Shown here: in pieces, positions 6,953 through 12,718 of the stretch
How positions within the stretch are numbered: position 1 is the stretch's first letter
How the letters are laid out: each line of letters begins with the position of its first letter
Source of the DNA: JBMNNU01 sp050942695
GTDB lineage: Bacteria > Chloroflexota > UBA6077
Length of the DNA: 12,718 bases
Assembly: GCA_050942695.1 (NCBI GenBank)
Contig: JBMNNU010000080.1
Coordinates: forward strand, 1 to 12,718
Direction of reading: 5' to 3'
Translations under genes and position numbers: made by a program
Notes under the pieces: generated by a model
Databases searched by the model: none
Seen by the model: only the letters and a program-made list of their open reading frames with translations
Told to the model about the DNA's origin: nothing

Positions 6953-6982
6953 TTCATAATTGTCCGAAATAATGTTTATACT
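6953..6982 (+). promoter_or_regulatory. Candidate promoter of the response regulator gene
   Basis: TTCATA (6953-6958), an 18-nt spacer and TATACT (6977-6982) match sigma70-type boxes reasonably. The -35 directly follows the TGTTGATCA repeat. A transcript from here would have a leader of roughly 110 nt before the TTG start at 7098. A closer promoter cannot be excluded. Confidence 0.35.
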
Positions 6983-7097
6983 GGGGGATATTTGACAGAA
7001 GTTGCCGAGTACGATGCGGCGGCTGTATGAATTTGTTGAGGTTTATGATAGATCGATTATTACTACGAATAAAGGTAGTTGGGAGTGATGGATAACT

Positions 7098-7790
7098 TTG
7101 GCGAAGATTCTTGTAATTGATGATGAACTGAAGTTAACAAATAGCCTCCGAGCTGCCCTGGAAGAAGAGGGGTACGATGTATTGATAGCGAGTGACGGCG
7201 AAGCTGGGCTCAAGTGCGCGCGAGAGGCTTCGCCTGACCTAATTATTCTAGATGTTATGATGCCGAAAATTAACGGGCTTGATGTATGCCGTATCCTTAG
7301 GCAGGAGAGCAACGTCAGGATTTTGATGCTAACGGCAAAAGATGATGTAATCGACAAAGTCCTTGGCCTGGAGTTGGGAGCCGACGATTACCTGACTAAA
7401 CCTTTTAGTCTTCGAGAACTGATGGCCAGGATTAAAGCCCAGTTCCGGAGGAAGGAGCTGGACTCTACTATTAATGATGGGACTCTCCCGAGTGTCTTGG
7501 TTAAAGAAGATTTGCAGGTAGACCTGATTTCCCGACGCGCAACCTGCTCGGGTAGGGTGCTACCATTAAAGCCCAAGGAGTTCGACCTCCTCGCATTGTT
7601 AATGAGCTTTCCAGGCCAGGTTTTTTCAAAGGGAGAGCTGTTAGAGAAGGTATGGGGATACGACGCCTCTGACTATACTAGGACCGTCATCGTCCATATA
7701 GGGGGCTTAAGGCAGAAGCTAAGAACTTGCTGCCCCCAGCTCGATCTTATTGAAACTGTGAGAGGGGCAGGTTACCGCTTCCGGGGATGA
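7098..7790 (+). CDS. OmpR/PhoB-family response regulator
   Basis: This 230-residue two-component regulator has an N-terminal receiver (1-~118) and a C-terminal winged-helix DNA-binding domain (~130-229). The receiver has the acidic pair D8-D9, phospho-acceptor D52 (LDVMMP), T79 and K101 (KPF), so phosphorylation looks possible. The winged helix shows LPLKPKEFDLLALL (155-168), SKGELLEKVWGY (177-188), TRTVIVHIGGLRQKL (194-208) and VRGAGYRF (221-228), all typical. Translation starts at TTG 7098 with GGGAGTG about 10 nt upstream. An in-frame TGA at 7086-7088 leaves no other upstream start. No intact kinase gene adjoins it; the only kinase in the window is the disrupted one at 10606. The operator-like repeats upstream suggest autoregulation. 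Confidence 0.93.
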   Translation: MAKILVIDDELKLTNSLRAALEEEGYDVLIASDGEAGLKCAREASPDLIILDVMMPKINGLDVCRILRQESNVRILMLTAKDDVIDKVLGLELGADDYLTKPFSLRELMARIKAQFRRKELDSTINDGTLPSVLVKEDLQVDLISRRATCSGRVLPLKPKEFDLLALLMSFPGQVFSKGELLEKVWGYDASDYTRTVIVHIGGLRQKLRTCCPQLDLIETVRGAGYRFRG

Positions 7791-7826
7791 ACCATCTTCT
7801 ATTATTTCGTAAACTTTTCCCAAGGT

Positions 7827-7841
7827 GACGCCGTTGGCGTC
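7827..7841 (+). terminator. Small hairpin downstream of the response regulator
   Basis: GACGCC-GTT-GGCGTC is a perfect 6-bp stem with a 3-nt loop, 36 nt after the response regulator stop. With the larger hairpin at 7852-7909 it may form a composite 3' end. It lacks a following U-run, so terminator function is uncertain. Confidence 0.3.
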
Positions 7842-7851
7842 CACTATTTCG

Positions 7852-7909
7852 AACTCTCCCTCCACCCCCACTATCGGATTAACCCAACAAAGGGGGAGGA
7901 AGGAGAGTT
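7852..7909. repeat. Long imperfect inverted repeat (18-nt arms) between regulator and chemoreceptor
   Basis: Arms 7852-7869 and 7892-7909 pair at 16 of 18 positions (AACTCTCC-x-TCC-x-CCCCC against its complement) around a 22-nt loop. The left arm is all pyrimidine except for three A residues, and the right arm is purine-rich. It lies in the space between two genes that converge here, so it may act as a bidirectional transcription end, although no T-run follows. The surrounding gap, 7791-7996, otherwise holds only a doubtful minus-strand coding remnant. Confidence 0.5.
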
Positions 7910-7996
7910 GCACTTGTACTCGATATGTTTGATAGGCATCCGAGTGTTATTGCATCGCGTTAGGCTGGCAATGGCTGTATTCCAGATGCGCTGGTA

Positions 7997-10099
7997 CTAA
8001 CCGATCGATCTTAGATTGGCTTGGCCAACCGGCACCACAGCGGAGGATTGGTCTGCCTGCCAATCGTCCTTGCGGCGCCTCATCGTCACCTGTGCACCCT
8101 GCTGGCCTTCGTCATCAGTCTTGAATTGAGCGACTATGGACTGCAACTCCGCCGACATCTGGGCTAAGCTGTGCGCCTGGGCCACCATCTCCTCGACCTG
8201 AGCGCTCATCTCCTCGGTAGAGGCGCTGACTTCTTCTGCTGAAGCACTGGTCTCCTCAGAGACCGCCGAAATCCTCTCTATAGCCCCGGTAACCTGCTGG
8301 CTTGATGTGGCCATCTCTTCGGTGGCGGCTGTGGACTCTTCGATCACCGCTGATACGCTATCCATGAGTGAGACGACCTGCTGGGAGGCTACTTCCATTT
8401 GCGAGACGGCGGCAACGATCTGGTTAACCTGCTCTGCCGACTCTTGAGCCCCAGCCAGGATCGCCTTCAAGGCTTCTCCGGCCTCTTCAGCTAGCTTGGA
8501 GCCCATCTCCACCTCCTTGTTGCCCTGCTCCATAGCTTGCACTGCCTCCTGCGTTCCCCTTTGAACCTGAGCAATCAATTCTGCTATCTGCTTGGTCTCT
8601 CGCGAGGACCTTTCGGCTAGCTTTCGGACTTCATCGGCCACGACGGCGAAGCCCCGGCCGTGCTCGCCTGCCCGTGCCGCTTCGATAGCGGCGTTAAGCG
8701 CCAGGAGGTTGGTTTGTTCTGCGATGTCGTCGATAGCATCGACTATTGCACCGATCTGCTCTGAGTACCCCCGCAGTTCCTGGATCTTGCTCCCTACTTC
8801 CTGGGTACTTTCCCTGATAGCGGCCATCCCCTGCAGGGTTTTTTTCACTGAGTCACCCCCTGAGGTAGCCGTTCTTTCCGATTCCTGCGCCACTTTTTGA
8901 ACGTCGCTGGATAACCCTGATACTTTTGCGATCGATGCGTTCAATTCATCCACAGATGCAGAGGCCTTCTCCACCGATTTCGCCTGGTCCTGCGCACCCT
9001 TGGCAATCTGGTCGATGGCGCGAGAAAGCTGCTCGACGGAGGCTGAGGTCTCTTGGACAGAAGAACTCTGCTCCTGAGTGCCGCGAGCGACCTGCTGGAT
9101 TGTTGTGGTGATCTGCTGGGTTGCGGCTCCTGCTTGCTCGGAGGCGGCGGAGAGCTGTTGGCTAGCGGCGGTGAGAGTCGAAGCCGAGGTTGCTAGGCCA
9201 CCTACGATCTGGCGCAGGTTTTCGATCATCCGATGGAAGGCGATGCCGAGGGCATCCTTCTCGGACTTGGGCTCAATTTGCCGTGTGAGATCTCCTTTGG
9301 ATATGGCGCCAGCAACGAAGGCCATCTCTTTCATGTAATCGATCATGTTGGAGAACGAGCGAGCCATCTGGCCGACTTCGTCGGAGCCCTTCACGGTGAT
9401 CTTTTGGTCGACATCGCCAACTGAGAGACCGTCGGCGGCGAGTGCCATCTTTCGTACGCCGCTGGAGATAGCCCTTGAGATGAAGAAAGCAATTCCGCAA
9501 CCCAGCAAGATTGTGAAAGCGATGACAGCCAGTGTTAGGTTACGGCTGAATGCTTCGGTTGCTTTGCCCTGTTCGTTGGCCTCGCTGGCGATCCTGCTGT
9601 TTATGACTAGCAATTGTTGCAAGGCCTCCTGGACTGGGGCCAGCCTCTGGCGCCCCTCTCCAGTAAATAAGGCCATGGCTTGCTCATCATTTCCATCGCG
9701 GTTAAGCTTGATGATGTCGTCTTTAACTGCTTGATAAGCTGGCCAGCTTGCCTGGCACTTGGCTAACCACTCTTTTTCCTCCTGGGTTATCGTTGTCTTA
9801 CTATATTTGTTGATACGCGATTGGATATCTATCTCATAATCTGCTATCTTCTTCTCAACCTCGTCCATCCTCGCTATATCATCCGCGATAAGGTGTTCCA
9901 AAATGTTAACCCGCATGCGATGAAGGCTGATGGTAGCAGCGTTTAGATTCTCGACCGTCACAAGCCGATCCTCATACATTGAGGTCATTAAACCTCCAAC
10001 CGCCCCGATGTTAGAGATGCCCAGATAGCCTACGATGCCAGTAAGCATTAGGACAGCTAAAAAGCCTGCCATCAATTTGGTCTGGATTGTGAGCCTCAT
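7997..10099 (-). CDS. Methyl-accepting chemotaxis protein (transmembrane chemoreceptor)
   Basis: This 700-residue inner-membrane receptor has TM1 at ~9-29, an outer helical sensor of about 155 residues and TM2 at ~187-208. The sensor resembles the 4-helix-bundle (4HB_MCP) type, with LHRMRVNILEHL near 59-70. One HAMP domain (~209-262) and probably a second HAMP-like unit (~258-302) follow. A long coiled coil then carries the signalling hairpin EQTNLLALNAAIEAARAGEH (461-480) followed by GRGFAVVADEVRKLAE, which binds CheA/CheW. Glu/Gln/Ser/Ala-rich methylation helices flank the tip. The tail is short and has no CheB/CheR-tethering pentapeptide. I take ATG 10099 as the start because AGAGGG lies 7 nt upstream; a TTG eight codons earlier (10123) is less likely. 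No che or flagellar genes are visible, so it must work with proteins encoded elsewhere. Confidence 0.93.
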   Translation of the reverse strand: MRLTIQTKLMAGFLAVLMLTGIVGYLGISNIGAVGGLMTSMYEDRLVTVENLNAATISLHRMRVNILEHLIADDIARMDEVEKKIADYEIDIQSRINKYSKTTITQEEKEWLAKCQASWPAYQAVKDDIIKLNRDGNDEQAMALFTGEGRQRLAPVQEALQQLLVINSRIASEANEQGKATEAFSRNLTLAVIAFTILLGCGIAFFISRAISSGVRKMALAADGLSVGDVDQKITVKGSDEVGQMARSFSNMIDYMKEMAFVAGAISKGDLTRQIEPKSEKDALGIAFHRMIENLRQIVGGLATSASTLTAASQQLSAASEQAGAATQQITTTIQQVARGTQEQSSSVQETSASVEQLSRAIDQIAKGAQDQAKSVEKASASVDELNASIAKVSGLSSDVQKVAQESERTATSGGDSVKKTLQGMAAIRESTQEVGSKIQELRGYSEQIGAIVDAIDDIAEQTNLLALNAAIEAARAGEHGRGFAVVADEVRKLAERSSRETKQIAELIAQVQRGTQEAVQAMEQGNKEVEMGSKLAEEAGEALKAILAGAQESAEQVNQIVAAVSQMEVASQQVVSLMDSVSAVIEESTAATEEMATSSQQVTGAIERISAVSEETSASAEEVSASTEEMSAQVEEMVAQAHSLAQMSAELQSIVAQFKTDDEGQQGAQVTMRRRKDDWQADQSSAVVPVGQANLRSIG

Positions 10100-10218
10100 T
10101 AGAATTCCCTCTTTCAGATTCAAAATGGTTCTGGGTTGCTTGTTTGTGCCTTGAAAGCGCGAGTACTGGTTACATAAATCGAGAGCGAATACCGAACTCT
10201 AGTTCCTGCTAGCAGAAT

Positions 10219-10258
10219 AGAGGTTTTGGCCAACGCTAAAATGATCGGCAGAACCTCT
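10219..10258. repeat. Inverted repeat upstream of the chemoreceptor gene
   Basis: AGAGGTTTTG (10219-10228) and CAGAACCTCT (10249-10258) pair over 10 nt with one G-T wobble around a 20-nt loop. It lies 120-160 nt upstream of the chemoreceptor start, where it could be a leader hairpin or an operator. No function is assigned. Confidence 0.4.
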
Positions 10259-10306
10259 CAGCCACTGCAGCAGCAAAGCCGGTAAATAGGTCAACGGCTG
10301 ATGATA

Positions 10307-10326
10307 TCAACATTCGCAGTTGTTGA
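10307..10326. promoter_or_regulatory. Operator-like inverted repeat between the divergent chemoreceptor and kinase genes
   Basis: TCAACA (10307-10312) and TGTTGA (10321-10326) are inverted with an 8-nt spacer. One more base pair outward gives ATCAACA/TGTTGAT. These are the half-sites seen at 6913-6926 and 11969-11982, though those have a 2-nt spacer. A partial TCAAC at 10291 lies 16 bp before the left arm. It could serve either divergent gene. Confidence 0.4.
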
Positions 10327-10363
10327 TGTTTGCTATCAGGTCCCATGAATAGATATACTCTCT

Positions 10364-10377
10364 GGCGCTCGGGCGCC
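10364..10377. repeat. GC-rich hairpin within an AT-rich intergenic region
   Basis: GGCGC-TCGG-GCGCC is a perfect 5-bp stem with a 4-nt loop in the 482-nt gene-free span 10124-10605. No T-tract follows on either strand. The rest of this span is AT-rich, notably 10380-10490, and contains the other repeats and candidate promoter listed, but no convincing gene. Confidence 0.35.
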
Positions 10378-10444
10378 GCCGTAAATTCCCTCTCAAATTG
10401 CTTTTCATTCACTTTTTACAACAACAAAGCAGATTTGGTTTTTC

Positions 10445-10487
10445 TTGCTTCAATAACATGGTACAATATTAATATGACTGAATATTG
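10445..10487 (+). promoter_or_regulatory. Candidate kinase promoter with overlapping inverted repeat
   Basis: TTGCTT (10445-10450), a 16-nt spacer and TATTAA (10467-10472) form a plausible sigma70-type promoter toward the kinase. CAATATT (10464-10470) and AATATTG (10481-10487) are a perfect 7-bp inverted repeat with a 10-nt spacer covering the -10 and start region. That is where a repressor site would sit, but it could also be chance in AT-rich DNA. Confidence 0.35.
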
Positions 10488-10605
10488 ATTTTGGATGGAT
10501 CGCTTCATTTATTGTTTAGATCAGGCAGGCAGAAGAAAAGCTGCGTCAATTGGCTGACTCTCTAACGATATCCGGTGGGGCGCAATCGTTAGCAGTACCG
10601 GTTAG

Positions 10606-11872
10606 TTGGCTGCAACAGGATTGAGAGAAAAGGAAGAAAACCATCTTCACAGCAGCATGGGGGAACTTCGAGAGAAAACTAAACAGACTACAGCGCTTCT
10701 GACCTGCGTACGTGCGATTCTGGAGCAGCGAGAGCTTGGGCAAGCGGTACGAACCATTCTCGATATGTGCAAGTCATTGGTGGGAGCGCGATCGGGGTAT
10801 ATAGCCCTTTTTAATAAGGAAAGAAACGATAACGAAATGCTCTTCCTGGACCTTGGGGACGTTCCATGCCAGGTAGACATGAATGATCCAATACCGATTC
10901 GAGAATTGAAGCAGCAAGTTTATCGAAGCGGTAAACCGATTTGGGTGAACCACTTTCAAGAAAGCGGATGGGCGAGATCCCTCCCTGAAGGCCATGTGAT
11001 TCAAAATAATGTCGCATTTATTCCGATTAAGGTGCGAGGCAACGTCATAGGGTTGCTTGGCCTCGGCAACAAGTTAGGGGGATTTACTGAAGATGATGTA
11101 AATTTGTCTTTAGCTTTCACCGACCTTGTGGCCATTGCCTTCCAATACGACCAGGCATTGAAGCAGTTGAATCGTTCTCAACGGCTTGAGACCGCGGGGC
11201 GTATCGCTGGGCAAGTCGCCCACGACACTTGTCACTTACACCGAGCTGATCAAGAAACGGATACCCGCTGACAACCCTGTATACCGATACTGCGACAGCA
11301 TGCTGGATATTGCCCAGGAAATGGCCGACATTAACAACAACCTGTTGGCGCTGGGGCGGAGGGTAGAGTATACACAGCAACTGGTGGATATCAACCAGGT
11401 GGTGAACCAGGCGATAACCCAGATGGCGAGCCGCTTTGAAAATGTGACGATGGTGGTAGAACTTGCCTCCGACCTGCCGCGTGTGAAAGGGTCTTTTTCT
11501 CAGTTGCGGCGAGTGATCACCAACCTTATCACCAACGGCTGTGAGGCAATGGAAGGCGTCGGGCTCTTGACCGTTAGAACTGAGCAGGTTCGGCCCGATA
11601 GCCCCTCGAACGGTTTCAACCGGAACGAAGCTGGAGAGTATATCAAGGTTGCCGTATCTGATAACGGTTGCGGGGTCCCTGCAAATATTAGAGATAAGAT
11701 CTTCGAACCCTTCTTTAGTACCAAGACAGATAGCGAGCGGTTAGGTATGGGACTTGGCCTCTGCATCGTCCAGGCCATCGTGGAGGATCACTACGGCTAC
11801 ATAGACCTGACGACTGATGTGGGAAAGGGCAGCACCTTCACTGTATACATACCTATTGTGGAAGAGTTCTGA
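10606..11872 (+). pseudogene. GAF-domain sensor histidine kinase, frame broken at the H-box
   Basis: Two overlapping frames add up to one soluble histidine kinase. The first, from TTG 10606 to a stop at 11269-11271, encodes a GAF domain (residues ~28-182) and the start of the dimerisation helix, RLETAGRIAGQVAHD (193-207). Phospho-acceptor His206 is at 11221-11223. It then reads out of frame. The next frame resumes the kinase at CTT 11228 (LVTYTELIKKRI) and continues to TGA 11870-11872. It has an N-box (NLITNGCEAM), G1 (DNGCGVP), F-box (FEPFFSTK) and G2 (GMGLGL), so the ATPase domain looks intact. In relatives HD is followed by a 7-residue FNNxLxP stretch (21 nt) before this LVTY-like segment; only one nucleotide remains here, implying loss of about 20 nt. 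No membrane segment or receiver domain is present. The true start may instead be TTG 10621 or ATG 10657, as no site has a good Shine-Dalgarno. Confidence 0.82.
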
Positions 11873-11968
11873 TTGTTGTCCCCTGATTTTCGGATGAGTG
11901 CGATAGTGGTAATTCGATAATTATTTCCCCTTAGACGTTTTCACCTGTAAATAGTTGTGTATTTCCTG

Positions 11969-11982
11969 TCAGCATTTGTTGA
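11969..11982. promoter_or_regulatory. Operator-like palindrome upstream of the terminal GAF gene
   Basis: TCAGCA (11969-11974), TT, TGTTGA (11977-11982) match the 6913-6926 palindrome with the same 2-nt spacer and one mismatch in the left arm. It lies about 80 nt upstream of the ATG at 12061. A possible -10, TATATT, is at 12023-12028, without a clear -35. The rest of the 11873-12060 gap shows nothing else recognisable. Confidence 0.42.
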
Positions 11983-12060
11983 TTTCTATAGCGAAAGCTG
12001 AAATGCCACAGAAAAATGCCGATATATTGACTATCACCCTCTGAAAACGAGGAGAAATCT

Positions 12061-12718
12061 ATGGCGAAAAAGCATCCCTCACTAGATAACATTCGTTTCA
12101 GCAACCCAAAATATGGGATGGTAACCAACGGAATATCGAGCCTGATTTCCGAAAATAGCCATCAGAGGTGGAAGTATCCAATCTTGATTGAAGCTCTTTT
12201 GAAGCTGTTTGCGCCAGCCATGACTCGGAATGAGTATTTGGGGTTTGTGGTGGATTTGATCCGGGAGTGGAGCGGATGCCAGGGAGTAGGGGTTCGTGTG
12301 CTGGATCGGGAGGACAACATTCTCTACGAGGCGTGTAGGGGGTTCAGCCGTGAGTTCTGGGAGCATCATAACTGGATCTCTTTAGAGCGGGACAAGTGCG
12401 TATGTACTCGGGTTGTGGCTGGGAAGCCAGAGATCCAGGATCTACCCTGTTTGACTGCTTTAGGTTCGTTTTACAGCAACGACACTGTTAGCTTCATAGA
12501 AGGGCTGAGCGAGAGGCAGCGCTTGAGATTTCGCGGAGGGTGTGTGAACCGAGGGTACTTGTCAGTGGCAATAGTACCCTTTCGATGGGAAGGCAAGATA
12601 CTTGGGACGATCCATCTAGCGGATGAGAAGGCAGGGATGGTTCCGCTGGAGATGGTTGAGCAGTTGGAACTGGTTACGCCCGTCCTGGGGGAGGCGCTTC
12701 ATCGCTTCGAGTTGGAGG
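12061..12718 (+). CDS. GAF-domain signalling protein, 3' truncated by the window end
   Basis: The frame from ATG 12061 stays open to the window edge, giving 219 codons. A strong ribosome site, GAGGAG, lies at 12049-12054. After ~40 polar residues comes a helix (ALLKLFAPAM) and a GAF domain at ~57-215. GAF signs include GVGVRVLD (76-82), DKCVCTRVVAGKP (111-123), RGYLSVAIVPFRW (164-176) and GTIHLADEKAGMVPLEMVEQ (182-201). This GAF subtype, with C-x-C near residues 113-115 and a Cys just before the GY-SVA strand (C161), is common at the N-terminus of sensor kinases and diguanylate cyclases. The output domain is outside the window. The ligand is unknown. Position downstream of the broken kinase and the shared operator suggests it belongs to the same sensory group. 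Confidence 0.85.
   Translation, partial: MAKKHPSLDNIRFSNPKYGMVTNGISSLISENSHQRWKYPILIEALLKLFAPAMTRNEYLGFVVDLIREWSGCQGVGVRVLDREDNILYEACRGFSREFWEHHNWISLERDKCVCTRVVAGKPEIQDLPCLTALGSFYSNDTVSFIEGLSERQRLRFRGGCVNRGYLSVAIVPFRWEGKILGTIHLADEKAGMVPLEMVEQLELVTPVLGEALHRFELE

Noticed and set aside
10345..10485. A 46-codon plus-strand frame in the chemoreceptor-kinase gap
   Set aside because: It crosses a GC hairpin and the candidate kinase promoter, has no Shine-Dalgarno and has composition typical of AT-rich noncoding DNA.
11215..11235. Programmed ribosomal frameshift as the explanation for the kinase break
   Set aside because: There is no slippery heptamer or stimulatory structure, and conserved codons are missing as well as shifted, which a programmed shift would not produce.
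11186..11872. Second half of the kinase as an independent gene starting at TTG 11186
   Set aside because: The TTG lies inside the conserved H-box codons, has no ribosome site and would start with about a dozen out-of-frame residues; a frameshifted single kinase explains both frames better.
12082..12369. A 95-codon minus-strand frame at the right end
   Set aside because: It is antisense to the GAF gene at 12061, which has a strong ribosome site and clear domain motifs.

Overview
The window is a mixed stretch of a bacterial chromosome with about ten genes, cut at both ends. Two features suggest a Chloroflexota-like environmental bacterium: a bacterial translin-family gene and a secreted GH5-like hydrolase with an N-terminal domain I associate with that phylum. 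This rests on recalled family resemblance, not a search. Heptanucleotide repeats also occur in two places. Nothing indicates a plasmid, prophage, insertion sequence or CRISPR array.

Layout. At 2-115 is the C-terminal tail of a thioredoxin-fold (glutaredoxin/PDO-like) protein. At 328-1203 (+) is a solitary amino-DNA methyltransferase with no restriction partner in view. A heptamer-repeat patch (1244-1318) separates it from a convergent secreted TIM-barrel glycosidase (1384-2850, -). At 3031-5132 (-) is a two-gene unit with a 2-nt gap: a translin-family RNA-binding protein followed by the CCA-adding tRNA nucleotidyltransferase. The heptamer repeat recurs at the 3' end of the translin gene and encodes its C-terminal tail. 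Reading the other way are a TauE/SafE-type permease (5380-6120) and a PAP2 membrane phosphatase (6206-6889).

From about 6890 to the end the window is a sensory cluster: an OmpR/PhoB-type response regulator (7098-7790, TTG start), a transmembrane chemoreceptor (7997-10099, -), a soluble GAF-histidine kinase whose reading frame is broken at the phospho-acceptor box (10606-11872), and the N-terminus of a second GAF protein (12061 to the edge). The kinase break fits loss of about 20 nt directly after the conserved His-Asp.

The most interesting non-coding signal is an inverted repeat, TCAACA-N2-TGTTGA, seen upstream of the response regulator (6913-6926) and, with one mismatch, upstream of the last GAF gene (11969-11982). 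A version with an 8-nt spacer lies between the divergent chemoreceptor and kinase genes (10307-10326). No such site was noticed near the housekeeping genes. This suggests a small local regulon, perhaps run by the response regulator itself. I see no clearly new defence or biosynthetic system. The best leads are this shared operator, the translin/CCA pairing, the broken kinase and the heptamer repeats.
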